Shown: positions 1 to 8,745, counted from the first letter of the stretch. The stretch: DNA of 47,815 nucleotides from Candidatus Zixiibacteriota bacterium (GCA_020351995.1 CP070674.1:2322222-2370036), one strand, 5' to 3'. The notes: a model not told the origin generated them from the letters alone. Numbers and translations: made by a program.

Positions 1-1
1 A

Positions 2-784
2 TTCATGTTGCGAGAGGTCAAGAAGGGTCAGGCCATGCGTCCGGACCTGGGGCGTCTGGTTGCCAGCACGACTACGGTTGCGAGTAACAGCTACACTCCG
101 TTCCATATCAACACCGACGACACCAGCCGCTTTTCGTTGCGTCCTATCGGCGAAGGCTCGGAAGTTCCGCAGCTAATAGTGACCGAACAGAACCATGCTG
201 TTAACGTGGCGGATTACGGCTTGGCGCTCAAGACCAGCTACAAGGCTCTGCGTTACCGCACGACCGCGCAATTCCGCGTACTGCTGTGGTATATCGGGTT
301 CAAGATTCAGACTGACAAAATCGGGATGCTGGTCAACACAATCGTCGACGGAGACGGCAATGACAACGCCGCGACGGTAATCAATTCCGAGGTTAGTGGT
401 ACCCTCGCGTACGACGACCTGATTTCCCTCTGGGCTGGTTTTTCACCATTTGAGATGAACACCATCATTTGCCACCAGGACAAGCTGAAGGCCATCCTAA
501 CCCTGGAGGAGTTCAAGGATCCTATGGCCGGCTATCGTTTCCAGAATACGGGTCAACTCTTCAGCCCCTTGGGCTCAACCCTGGTACGCTGCGATCACCT
601 ATTGAGCGATTATGTTATCGGACTCGATAATCGATTCGCTATCGAGGAAGTTGTCACGCAGCCGCTGATGATCGAATACGATAAGGTAATCGATCAAAGG
701 TTCGAAGAGGCGGTCATTTCCGAATCGGTTACCTTCGCCAAGGTACTCAAGGAAGCCGCCATAGTCCTCAATACCAACTTTTAA
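2..784 (+). CDS. Phage-type major capsid protein, HK97 fold (5' partial)
   Basis: The reading frame is open to the left edge, so the gene probably starts before the window; the first visible ATG is at 5. The 259 visible residues look like an HK97-type capsid subunit. A segment near residues 48-57 (IGEGSEVPQL) is followed by a hydrophilic strand and a helix with SYKALR, matching the E-loop and spine-helix region of phage and encapsulin-like shells. The C-terminus (TFAKVLKEAAIVLN) resembles the last strand and helix of these proteins. It would self-assemble into an icosahedral head. The N-terminal scaffold or delta region, if present, lies outside the window. A perfect hairpin directly follows the stop codon, and the genes behind it run in the same direction. 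The capsid assignment rests on motif resemblance, not on a search. Confidence 0.72.
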   Translation, partial: FMLREVKKGQAMRPDLGRLVASTTTVASNSYTPFHINTDDTSRFSLRPIGEGSEVPQLIVTEQNHAVNVADYGLALKTSYKALRYRTTAQFRVLLWYIGFKIQTDKIGMLVNTIVDGDGNDNAATVINSEVSGTLAYDDLISLWAGFSPFEMNTIICHQDKLKAILTLEEFKDPMAGYRFQNTGQLFSPLGSTLVRCDHLLSDYVIGLDNRFAIEEVVTQPLMIEYDKVIDQRFEEAVISESVTFAKVLKEAAIVLNTNF

Positions 785-790
785 TTGAGG

Positions 791-814
791 CGGGGTCCGG
801 GATACCGGACCCCG
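791..814 (+). promoter_or_regulatory. Perfect 10-bp hairpin after the capsid gene
   Basis: CGGGGTCCGG (791-800) pairs exactly with CCGGACCCCG (805-814) around a GATA loop. No T-tract follows, so it is not a classical intrinsic terminator. It could protect the 3' end of the capsid message or partly attenuate transcription, so that capsid is made in excess over downstream proteins. The function is inferred. Confidence 0.6.
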
Positions 815-828
815 ACCAAAGGCAGGTA

Positions 829-2241
829 ATGTTCAAAAAGATCATCGATACGACAGCCAGCAGCGGCCTGGGAGACCCGTCCTCGCGAAAGCTATTCAAG
901 ATAGTCGATGGGGAATACGCGGGGCGGTTGCTGGCAATAATTCAAACATCGCCCAGCGAGATCGTCTTCACCTACGCCGACGGTCCATGCTCGTCCTGGT
1001 CGGCGCCGGAGGTTGTGGCCAATGACGCTGCCAACACACCGTTTGACGCTGTGATGGCTGGGGATGGGCATGTCTGGCTCGTCTACACAGAGCAGTCCAG
1101 CTACTACCTTGTTTCGAGGAAAATGACCTTCACCGATGGTGCCTGGACAGTCGGAAACAAGGTTGACATATACAACGGTTCGATGTCGCTGGAGCCTTCC
1201 GTGTCTGTCGAATCTTCCGGAAAACTCTGGGTCAGTTGGTCGCGCCTTTCGTCGGGTTATTATGATATTCAGGTCAAGAGCTCGACCGATGGTGGGGCGT
1301 CGTGGGGTTCGGGAGCTACCGACCCGGGTGAGAGTATCGCGGCCGGGTTGACAGAGGGTTACTCGCGGATAATCGTTGCTACTTCCACTATCCATGCGGT
1401 CTACTCGGCGAATGAAACCGACATATTGGCACGCTCAAAACCCCTTAGCGGTGGAGCGTGGTCGTCGGAATTCACTATTGGGTCAGGCACCGGAGTTGAC
1501 CATCATTTTGATGCCAGTGTCGCGGAGGACGGTCTTCTGGGAGTGATTTTCGATGCCGGGCAATTACGCTATCGAGAATATGACGGGAGCAACTGGAGTT
1601 CAGTGGTAACGCTGGATGAGGATGAAGCGACATGGCCGCAGTTGTCGTTTAACGGCAACGTGCCGATGGTGACCTATCTCGCGGATTCAGGTGCGGGTCA
1701 ACAGGTGATGAAGTATGTTCACCGTCGCACGGGCAGCTTCTCGGCTCCGGTCGTTCTCGACCCGCGGGCAGGCCAGTTCGACAGCGCTATCCTGTACGAC
1801 AGCGTGTCAGCCACTTACGCGGATGTTACCGAAGCCGCCCGCAGTGCTGCTACGGGTGACGTGTATCATCCGTCATCCGGCTGTCTGCTAAAGTCCGCCG
1901 GCGACACCATTTATCTTGGAATGGAACGGCGATATCGCTTCGTGACATTCTGTCTCTCTACTTCCGGGGCCGGGGGAACGGTCTCTTATGCATACTTCGA
2001 CGGATCGAACTGGAAGAGTTTCACTCCGGCCGGCAGCACCTTCAATCTCGATGAGGCAGAAAAGGGTCTCCGGCTGTGGGACGATTATCATGGAATTCCC
2101 GCTGACTGGCAGGCGAACAGCATCAACGGCCAGTTGAAATTCTGGGTTCGGGTCGAAGTAAGTTCCGCGTTCTCGACCGGCCCGGTCGGCAGTATGCTCA
2201 CAGCGGTGTCTAATCTTCTGGCAACGTCGGTTAGGAGGTAA
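829..2241 (+). CDS. Sialidase-like beta-propeller protein of the phage block
   Basis: This 470-residue protein has repeated beta-propeller strands typical of BNR/sialidase-like folds, with one clear Asp-box (STDGGASW, residues 152-159). Further W/Y-rich strand repeats follow (FDGSNW-like, TDGAW-like). The last ~80 residues form a separate beta domain with YFDGSNWKSF. I see no signal peptide. Sialidase catalytic arginines and a tyrosine-glutamate pair cannot be assigned, so carbohydrate binding is likelier than hydrolysis. The position directly after a capsid gene suggests a virion decoration, fibre or adhesin. The start ATG has a short AGG just upstream. The stop codon overlaps the next gene's first ATG by one base, so the two are probably translationally coupled. 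Confidence 0.6.
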   Translation: MFKKIIDTTASSGLGDPSSRKLFKIVDGEYAGRLLAIIQTSPSEIVFTYADGPCSSWSAPEVVANDAANTPFDAVMAGDGHVWLVYTEQSSYYLVSRKMTFTDGAWTVGNKVDIYNGSMSLEPSVSVESSGKLWVSWSRLSSGYYDIQVKSSTDGGASWGSGATDPGESIAAGLTEGYSRIIVATSTIHAVYSANETDILARSKPLSGGAWSSEFTIGSGTGVDHHFDASVAEDGLLGVIFDAGQLRYREYDGSNWSSVVTLDEDEATWPQLSFNGNVPMVTYLADSGAGQQVMKYVHRRTGSFSAPVVLDPRAGQFDSAILYDSVSATYADVTEAARSAATGDVYHPSSGCLLKSAGDTIYLGMERRYRFVTFCLSTSGAGGTVSYAYFDGSNWKSFTPAGSTFNLDEAEKGLRLWDDYHGIPADWQANSINGQLKFWVRVEVSSAFSTGPVGSMLTAVSNLLATSVRR

Positions 2242-3056
2242 TGATGTCGTACACTAATATCGACCTTGTCAGGAATTTTCTGGGGGCACCCTTTCCCGTA
2301 CAAAGCCGCGTTAACGATCAGGCTATTGTATTGACCGGTGATGATTATGTCTCGTTCCATGGCGGCATGATCGACAATGATTCGATAGTAGTTAAGTGTG
2401 TTCGGAGCAATAACGTCGTTCGCAAGACGATCACCTTCGACGACTCATCGATTGTTTTGTCGAGTTCGCCCGTAATCCCCGCCTCCGTACTTTTGGCCTC
2501 GGATAGCTCACTGGGTGTGGTCTATACCGAGGGATGTGACTTCCTTGTGGACCATTCCGCCGGCCGCGTGACGATCAAAGACGGGGGAGCCCTCTCGATC
2601 GGAGCGACAGTGGTCGCATGGTATGTTCCTTATCACGTCTGCCCGGCCAGCACGGATTATCAAGTTGACTCATCGAAGGGGACTATTCGGCGGATGCCGT
2701 CGGGGAGTATCGGCGATGGTGAGACTGTTTATCTCGATTATGTGCCGGTCTTCGCGGGTTACAGGGATGAGATTCTGATGGGTGCCGTGCTGGAAGCCAA
2801 CGCGCTTGTTGAGAAAGCGGTTGATCCTGAGCGACAATTCGGTGCCGACCCTGTTCTTCAGGGAGCCGCCACCTATCGGGCTCTTGAAATAATCTGTCGC
2901 GCCTCAGCCGCCCATGAACTTTCGAGCCTGAGCCGAAACGATAAGGCTGCTCTGGCCTGGATGAAACTCGGGGACAACTACGCCATGAGAAGCGAACAAC
3001 TGCTGAGCTGTTTCCGGGCACCGTTCAGCGGGCCATCGGCACCGGTTAAGAGTTAG
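2241..3056 (+). CDS. Head-tail connector-like phage protein
   Basis: The protein has 271 residues. The N-terminal two thirds is beta-rich, and the C-terminal ~80 residues are helical and Ala-rich (RALEIICRASAAHELSS, then a KALAWM-like helix). That helical part resembles gp6-type head-tail adaptors, which sit on the portal under the capsid. The assignment is weak and depends on context. Two tandem ATG codons occur at 2241 and 2244. The strong AGGAGG at 2233-2238 is only two bases from the first and five from the second, so 2244 may be the real start. An AGGAGG for the next gene overlaps this stop codon. Confidence 0.45.
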   Translation: MMSYTNIDLVRNFLGAPFPVQSRVNDQAIVLTGDDYVSFHGGMIDNDSIVVKCVRSNNVVRKTITFDDSSIVLSSSPVIPASVLLASDSSLGVVYTEGCDFLVDHSAGRVTIKDGGALSIGATVVAWYVPYHVCPASTDYQVDSSKGTIRRMPSGSIGDGETVYLDYVPVFAGYRDEILMGAVLEANALVEKAVDPERQFGADPVLQGAATYRALEIICRASAAHELSSLSRNDKAALAWMKLGDNYAMRSEQLLSCFRAPFSGPSAPVKS

Positions 3057-3064
3057 GAGGTCAT

Positions 3065-3439
3065 ATGCTGTCAACACTTTCACGAATAACCTCACGAAGG
3101 GTCTGGTTTGTACCGCGTTTCAGCGTCTGGGGTTCGCCGGTGTGGAACGAGGTTGACTTTCTGGCAATGGAAGAAGTCGACTCAACGAAATCGATCCTCT
3201 ATGGGGGTATCGGTATCGGCGAGAGCACACAGACCGTCAGCTTCGCTGATCTCGTCGATTTTCGTGGTAACAACCTGCCACCGATGATTACTAACCCAAA
3301 AGTCCTTGTGCGTGCCAGGAGTTCCGATTCGGTTTTCATTGTCGGCGATGAAACGAGCACGGAATTCAGGATTGCCCGCGCTCCGGACGCAGTGGGTCCG
3401 GTAGTGGTTGACCTGACCGTCATCGAGATGGGAGAGTGA
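3065..3439 (+). CDS. Small phage-block protein of unknown function
   Basis: This 124-residue protein belongs to no family I recognise. It is predicted mostly beta, has no signal peptide and no cysteines, and ends in an acidic tail. An excellent AGGAGG (3055-3060) precedes the ATG by four bases, so it is very likely translated. Its place after a connector-like gene fits a neck, head-completion or decoration protein. That is only a positional inference. Confidence 0.55.
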   Translation: MLSTLSRITSRRVWFVPRFSVWGSPVWNEVDFLAMEEVDSTKSILYGGIGIGESTQTVSFADLVDFRGNNLPPMITNPKVLVRARSSDSVFIVGDETSTEFRIARAPDAVGPVVVDLTVIEMGE

Positions 3440-3440
3440 C

Positions 3441-3701
3441 ATGGGTAAATCGGAACAGGCGAGCGACCCCATCTCAATGCTGGATAGCCTGATCAACAAA
3501 TATTACGCGAAGCTTTATGAGGATGAAACATTTGTACCGAAGATAGGAGAATTCATAAAGATGATTGAAGCCAAACGAAAATACGCGCCGGTTGACGGTG
3601 ATCAAAAGGAATTCTGGAACATGCTGGAAGAGATTCGCAAGAAGAAGATGGGTAAGAAAAGAGCACCTTCCAGAAGTAAAAAGAAAGCCGTGAAGGGATA
3701 G
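3441..3701 (+). CDS. Small basic-tailed helical protein of the phage block
   Basis: The 86-residue protein is mostly helical. An acidic-amphipathic N-terminal half is followed by a strongly Lys/Arg-rich tail (RKKKMGKKRAPSRSKKK). The tail suggests nucleic-acid contact. The protein could be a DNA-packaging accessory or head-interior protein, but no family is recognised. It starts one base after the previous stop, with GGAGAG just upstream. Confidence 0.55.
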   Translation: MGKSEQASDPISMLDSLINKYYAKLYEDETFVPKIGEFIKMIEAKRKYAPVDGDQKEFWNMLEEIRKKKMGKKRAPSRSKKKAVKG

Positions 3702-3705
3702 ACCG

Positions 3706-4998
3706 ATGATAGATACCGCGGCGATACGGGTGGCGATGGGATGGCTGTTTGTCTGCCTGCTTGTGGGATCAGCAGATGCAGATGCGGTCTGGAGGGAATA
3801 CCGCCTTTTTGGGGAACAATCTCGGCTCAATCGCGTGTCGCGTCAAATGACTGTGCGGGTAGGCAGAGTAACCCGGCCGGATAGTACGTCATATATCGAC
3901 ATCACCCTCTGGCAGGGAGAATGCGCGATGCGTATCAATCTGGGCGGCGGTTACTCACCGCTCCGGCTGAAGGCTGAGCGGTTATCCGATAACGAGGCCG
4001 TGACTCTTTCAAATGAGAGACTCACGCATCGGATCTATCCGACGCCTTCCGGGGTCGAGTGGGAGATAATTTTGCTCGACGCTCCGGATACGAATGTCTT
4101 TTGTTTTGACATGGACACTCGCAATCTCAGCTTCCATCGTCAGGACAGTTTGAGTGCACTGGAGAGAAACGAACTCGGGGCGCGCAGGCCGGATTCAGTC
4201 GTAGGCGCGTACGTGGCGTATCATGTATCTAACGCCAACAACCGACGAGTAATCAGCGACGGCGATACGAGCTACTATGATTTTGGAACGGGTCAGGCGT
4301 TCATAATTTATCGACCCCGTGCCTGGGATAACCTCGATACCGTATGGTGCGACCTGGCCATAGATACGCGGCAAGGCTTTCTGCAAATAACTGTTGATTC
4401 AGAATGGCTCGATTCGGCGCGGTACCCGGTAACCATCGACCCGACTTTCGGCAATACCGAAATCGGGGCATCCAGTATGAGCTGGAACCTGCTTTATGGA
4501 TACTGTCATATTATCTCTGGTACCAATACCTATACCGTACCGGCCGGGAAAACAGCCACGATCAGTTCTTACTCGGTGTACGGTTCGGAAACGGGAGCGG
4601 GTGATCTACCGGTCAATATGGCGGCTTTCGGCATTTCTGATGGCTATCCTGACACGCGCGTGGACGAGGCAGTGTCGATATCGGTTTCCGGTGGAACTCC
4701 CGGTTGGTTCAGCAGTGACAATGTAACGCACCAGTTAACGTCTTCCGCCGAGTATGGCGTCGCCGTCGGCTGTGCTCCTCGATCAGGCGGACTCATTTAC
4801 TATAATAGCGTTACCGACGCTGTCTCCGGGGATAATACTAACTGCGCGCTGGGCTCGGATACGTGGACTCAATCGAAAGTCCTCGATTTCAATTTCTCCA
4901 TGTACGCGACCTATACCGAGCAGACGGTCCCTCAGACGGGTCAGGATCGTCGCCGGAAGATTGTGCCTAACCGATCAAGTCAGGGGAGTAAACAATGA
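3706..4998 (+). CDS. Exported beta-rich protein of a viral hypothetical family
   Basis: This 430-residue protein opens with a signal-peptide-like segment: hydrophobic residues 8-24 ending in ADADA. A region near residues 160-245 reads like a recurrent hypothetical family in phage and metagenomic contigs: a conserved YH-S-NN stretch, then an IYRPRAWD motif, then VWCDL, then YPVTIDPTFG. The C-terminal half is a jelly-roll-like Ser/Thr/Gly-rich domain, probably for binding or adhesion. A basic C-terminus (RRRK) follows. The gene starts five bases after the previous stop and overlaps the next by ATGA. A signal peptide is odd for a virion protein. Family resemblance is from memory. Confidence 0.5.
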   Translation: MIDTAAIRVAMGWLFVCLLVGSADADAVWREYRLFGEQSRLNRVSRQMTVRVGRVTRPDSTSYIDITLWQGECAMRINLGGGYSPLRLKAERLSDNEAVTLSNERLTHRIYPTPSGVEWEIILLDAPDTNVFCFDMDTRNLSFHRQDSLSALERNELGARRPDSVVGAYVAYHVSNANNRRVISDGDTSYYDFGTGQAFIIYRPRAWDNLDTVWCDLAIDTRQGFLQITVDSEWLDSARYPVTIDPTFGNTEIGASSMSWNLLYGYCHIISGTNTYTVPAGKTATISSYSVYGSETGAGDLPVNMAAFGISDGYPDTRVDEAVSISVSGGTPGWFSSDNVTHQLTSSAEYGVAVGCAPRSGGLIYYNSVTDAVSGDNTNCALGSDTWTQSKVLDFNFSMYATYTEQTVPQTGQDRRRKIVPNRSSQGSKQ

Positions 4999-6410
4999 GA
5001 ATTCTCGTAAGAAGGAAATACCCAGTGGTAGGGGTACTCTTGCTGCTGGCGGCCGTACTAATTCTGATCCGGCAATCAGGTACGGCAGGAATTGTGCATA
5101 ATGATGGGAGCACCGGCGAGGATTCGGTGACAGTGTCGGTGATCAACTGGGATTCGGCCGGCTGTAGCCCGATCAGTGTCGATAGCTTCTGGGTCATAGT
5201 GCTCAAATCGAACGACAACGATGTCGTCTTCATTGATTCGGGAACAACATCGATGGAAGGACTGGATACGGTTAGAGTTGCCGGCACGACGGTGTACTAT
5301 TTCCATCGTGCTGTGGCTGATGTCGACGGTAGCGGCCAGTATGGTAACTATGCCGGTGAACTTATCGCAAAGAACACAACCCTGAATCTGTTCAATTCCA
5401 GCCCTTTCTCATTCCAGATTGTTGGCTGGGAACTCGACGATCTGGGTGATTCGGCTGCCACTGCCTGGCGATTGTACGACTCTCTCATAACGGATGGAAA
5501 ACTGCTCGACAGTCTCCTGGCCGTTCTTGATACCTTGCAGAATCAGGATGAGTGGGTGTCATCGTTTAACGCGTCATTGGAGCCGGTATTGATCGAAGCA
5601 AGCGAATGCGGCGAAATGGCTGATACAATCTTTGGCCGTGACTCGAACCTTTTTGCTGAAGGTTACTGGCATAAGTTGGCGTCCCGTGCCGATTCGGGAG
5701 CCGCCGCCGGAGACATAGACTCGGCGTCGATAGCCGGCTGGGTCTGGAATACTCCCCAGGAGAATCACGGCCAGGAAGGAACCTTCGGCAAGTATCTTGA
5801 TTCTGAAGTCTCCGGCATTGGAGCCGGTTCGGGATTGTACGCGCATTCAATCGTCGCTTACGACTCGACCATCAGTCAGGTCGTGCCGGGTGTCAGGCTT
5901 GCCGTTCGTAACCTGGATCAAACATCGCTGCTGGCCGTCGGCATCACCGGAACCAACGGGAAAGTGTCGTTCAATCTTGATGCCGATGATTATCTCGTGG
6001 TCGGCTCAGCCACCGGGTATCTTTTCCAGCCGTACAGGACCATCACCGTACCCGGAAGCCCCGCCGATACCGTATACGGAGCGCGGTTCGACCCCGGCTT
6101 GCCTTCATCACCCGGACTGTGCCGTGTCTACGGTCACATTTATGATCTGACCGGGGCGCCGGAAAGCGGCGTGACCGTCACGGCGGCGATGCCGGCAGGT
6201 GTTCATCGTTTCGGCGGATTGATAGTCACGCCCAATTACGTTTCGACGTCGACCGACGCAGACGGTTATTTCTTGATTGATCTCATACCTTCCGAGCTGT
6301 TAACCCCCTCGGGGTCGGTATATGAGTTCACTATCAGTCGACCGGATGGAACGATACTCCGACAGCGCACGGCCGTGCCAAACCAGACCACCTGGCAACT
6401 GACGTGGTAG
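4995..6410 (+). CDS. Membrane-anchored or exported protein with carboxypeptidase-regulatory-like domain
   Basis: The protein has 471 residues. Residues 1-30 give a basic start and a long hydrophobic stretch (VGVLLLLAAVLILI), a signal anchor or uncleaved signal peptide. The middle is Asp/Ser-rich with a helical segment rich in LLDSLL repeats. Two Ig-like or CNA/carboxypeptidase-regulatory-like domains follow: about 290-360, and about 375-471 beginning CRVYGHIYDLTGAPESGVTV. Such domains serve adhesion or surface display. The ATG overlaps the preceding TGA (ATGA), so the two exported proteins are coupled. It is the last gene before the terminator at 6543. The function is unknown. Confidence 0.5.
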   Translation: MRILVRRKYPVVGVLLLLAAVLILIRQSGTAGIVHNDGSTGEDSVTVSVINWDSAGCSPISVDSFWVIVLKSNDNDVVFIDSGTTSMEGLDTVRVAGTTVYYFHRAVADVDGSGQYGNYAGELIAKNTTLNLFNSSPFSFQIVGWELDDLGDSAATAWRLYDSLITDGKLLDSLLAVLDTLQNQDEWVSSFNASLEPVLIEASECGEMADTIFGRDSNLFAEGYWHKLASRADSGAAAGDIDSASIAGWVWNTPQENHGQEGTFGKYLDSEVSGIGAGSGLYAHSIVAYDSTISQVVPGVRLAVRNLDQTSLLAVGITGTNGKVSFNLDADDYLVVGSATGYLFQPYRTITVPGSPADTVYGARFDPGLPSSPGLCRVYGHIYDLTGAPESGVTVTAAMPAGVHRFGGLIVTPNYVSTSTDADGYFLIDLIPSELLTPSGSVYEFTISRPDGTILRQRTAVPNQTTWQLTW

Positions 6411-6445
6411 GTCAACCTATGAAACTGAGGCAAGGAGGGAAAGTA

Positions 6446-6490
6446 ATGGACAGCATTTTGTTTCACCCGATGTCGCCCGGTGTGCCGTGA
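6446..6490 (+). CDS. Possible 14-residue leader peptide
   Basis: An AAGGAGG ending seven bases upstream precedes an ATG opening a 14-codon frame (MDSILFHPMSPGVP). It lies between the last phage-block gene and the terminator. The ribosome site is better than that of many real genes here, but the peptide has no recognised family and may be a decayed gene start. Confidence 0.2.
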   Translation: MDSILFHPMSPGVP

Positions 6491-6542
6491 ACGCCTCGGT
6501 GGCGCGAAAGTGAGACGGCAAGCCGACTCCGCGAATTATAAA

Positions 6543-6575
6543 AGCCGCCCGCAAGGGCGGCTCTATCTTTTTGAG
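6543..6575 (+). terminator. Intrinsic terminator closing the phage block
   Basis: AGCCGCCC (6543-6550) pairs with GGGCGGCT (6555-6562) around a GCAA loop, followed by CTATCTTTTT. On the other strand the same stem is followed by TTTATA, so it probably also stops the convergent dockerin-protein gene. Confidence 0.85.
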
Positions 6576-6585
6576 AGTCGTTATG

Positions 6586-8745
6586 CTAATGACAGGGAGG
6601 GTCTGCTCCGCCATACAGATAATTAACATAGTAGACGAGATCGGTAACGTTGATGTGGCGGTCACCATTGGCGTCGGCTCTCGCGGAACCGCCGACAGGT
6701 TCCGGTCCCCGGTTGCCGAGAAAATCCCCGAGATAAGCCAGATCGAGGATGTTTGCCACACCGTCGCCGTTGTAATCGCCCGCGACCTGGAACTGGGAGC
6801 AGTCGTGCCCCAGTATGATGGTGCGATGATCGCGTATTCCGGTGCTGTCGACCGCCTCGACCCGAATAAAGTGACAGCTCGAAGGCGCGAGCTGGTCGGT
6901 AAACCAGGTCAATGCCCACCCATCCGACTCGTCAGGGTCTTCGCCAATGAGAGCGCGCGATACTCTCCAGCCGTTGGCTCCGACGGCCACCATTCGATCG
7001 ATCGCATGCCACTCCTCGCCAAGCTTCAACTTCGAAATCATGTAATCCTCCCTTAATGGGCAGACCTTCTTCTCGCCGCAAAGCGGATCACAGACACGCA
7101 CCAGGTAGTGTTCTTGCTCGGGTTTCCATTCGCTGAAGCCGTCCACCACCACCCACGTTGACGGGGCGCCGCCCAGTGCCAGTATAACAGCCTGTTCTTC
7201 CTCTTCCAGATAAGCTCTAATTGTGGAATAAGAGGGTTGATTTTGAGTGGAGATTATCAGGGGCTCACCGTGCTCGACATTGTGTTCCAGGAGACCCGCA
7301 TAAAGATCATCATCGAAGGTACCGCGGTTTTCACGAGTCCGGAAATGGCCGGCAAAGTCCTCCACCAGCCAGTCAGTGGAGCCATCGCCGTCGAGTGCCT
7401 CTGTAAGTGACGAATACCCGCGCTCTACCCACAACTGGACGGCCATGGCGGCCGCGACCGGTCCGCTATAATAATAACCGTATTCATCGTTTTGCGGTAG
7501 ATTGCCATCAGCCTGGTCGCCGTTGGTGTCGCCAAAATCAATCTGGTGCAACGGACGGATATCCGCTGAATACTCCTGCGCGGCCGTCTTGTGGAACACG
7601 CGCATTGTTGACAGGTTGTCGTCCGGACATGTGGCGCGGAGATCAAAACCGGAGCAGATGTTGGAGCAACCTTTCGGTGATACGATAAGCGGGGTGGGAG
7701 GAGTTGGCTCGAGGTAGACGCTTATCTCGTCCGATCCCGAGCGACCGAGCGTGTCATAGGCGGTTACTCTCAAAGTATACCAACCCTCGTCGAGCGAAGC
7801 AAAATTCCAGAAATGCGAGTAGCCGTCTCCGGCTCGTGACGCTGACAATCCGTCGCGTAGTGCCCTGGTACCGTCAAAGTCGCGCCCAATTTCCGCGAAT
7901 TCTTTGGCTGATCCATATTCGAACACCACGTAGTCGATAATCTGAGAACTGGAGTTTTCCTGCACCCAGACTTTCGTTTCGCCCAATACTTGTTGCCCGT
8001 CGGCAGGGGTCAAAATCTTTACGCGCGGTTTTGGATGCGACGTTATCTCCTTGCCTCCAGCCCGCCCTGAAACGTACAGACAGAGTTGTCCCGGGAAATC
8101 CCATACTCCGTTATTTTGCAGGTCAATAAACCCAAAACGCTCATCCCAGATATTGTAGGACCGACAGCTGGCAGTGGAATCCTCATTGGTCAACAGGGCC
8201 ACGCCTGAGGTGGAGTCGATACTGTTGCCGACGAAAAATCCCGCGAAAAAGGGGCCGTTTACAGCCAGCGGTTCGTCGAGCGGAATCCATATATCGTACA
8301 GACCGGCCTCAGGAATAACAACCTGGTAATCCATGGAGATGGCCAGGACACTGTCGGGCCAGGGACAATCGGGTGAGGAATAATAAACATCCTCAATATC
8401 TACAGATGCGACTATGGAAATCGGCTTGGCGAAGTACATCGGCAAGTTGACCTGAGAAATGAAATAGGGGTAGGCGTCGTCACACGCCCGGGACGGGTCA
8501 AAATACTTTTTGTAGAGTTCGCCTCCTGTCACCCAGCCGTTTACCAGCCAGTAGACACTATCTGGCGGGCCCGTCAGTGGAAGTATTGATGTTGCTGAAT
8601 CTGGACGCACCCGAATTTCGTTTCTGCTGCCTGTAACAGCACTGTCCAGCTTGACAAAACTCAGGATTCGCCTTTCGGCGGACGCTGTATCGGCTAAGGA
8701 AAGAATTAGAACCATTGAGAAGACTAAGAGGACGACGCGTGACAT
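6586..8745 (-). CDS. Secreted protein with inactive C39-like domain and C-terminal dockerin
   Basis: I start the gene at the ATG at 8745, which gives a clean signal peptide (MSRVVLLVFSMVLILSLADT then ASA) and a GGAG site. The open frame extends further upstream but overlaps lipA. The mature protein has a beta-rich N-terminal domain and an Ig-like domain near residues 240-340. A C39-peptidase-like segment follows near 390-570. Where C39 enzymes have their catalytic Cys in a CGP-type motif, this one has YYYSGPVAAAMAVQLW, with Ser replacing Cys, so it is probably not a cysteine protease. The last ~65 residues are a type I dockerin: two DxNGDGxxNxxDLxYL-type Ca loops. Dockerins outside cellulosomes are common in this lineage. 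It is divergent from lipA. Confidence 0.7.
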   Translation of the reverse strand: MSRVVLLVFSMVLILSLADTASAERRILSFVKLDSAVTGSRNEIRVRPDSATSILPLTGPPDSVYWLVNGWVTGGELYKKYFDPSRACDDAYPYFISQVNLPMYFAKPISIVASVDIEDVYYSSPDCPWPDSVLAISMDYQVVIPEAGLYDIWIPLDEPLAVNGPFFAGFFVGNSIDSTSGVALLTNEDSTASCRSYNIWDERFGFIDLQNNGVWDFPGQLCLYVSGRAGGKEITSHPKPRVKILTPADGQQVLGETKVWVQENSSSQIIDYVVFEYGSAKEFAEIGRDFDGTRALRDGLSASRAGDGYSHFWNFASLDEGWYTLRVTAYDTLGRSGSDEISVYLEPTPPTPLIVSPKGCSNICSGFDLRATCPDDNLSTMRVFHKTAAQEYSADIRPLHQIDFGDTNGDQADGNLPQNDEYGYYYSGPVAAAMAVQLWVERGYSSLTEALDGDGSTDWLVEDFAGHFRTRENRGTFDDDLYAGLLEHNVEHGEPLIISTQNQPSYSTIRAYLEEEEQAVILALGGAPSTWVVVDGFSEWKPEQEHYLVRVCDPLCGEKKVCPLREDYMISKLKLGEEWHAIDRMVAVGANGWRVSRALIGEDPDESDGWALTWFTDQLAPSSCHFIRVEAVDSTGIRDHRTIILGHDCSQFQVAGDYNGDGVANILDLAYLGDFLGNRGPEPVGGSARADANGDRHINVTDLVYYVNYLYGGADPPCH

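Noticed and set aside
892-1395. Minus-strand open frame of 167 codons within the propeller gene
   Set aside because: Composition is Arg/Pro-rich, as in shadow frames, and the plus strand encodes clear propeller motifs.
6571-7056. Plus-strand open frame opposite the dockerin region
   Set aside because: It overlaps the clear dockerin-encoding frame on the other strand and begins inside the terminator tail. It is a shadow.
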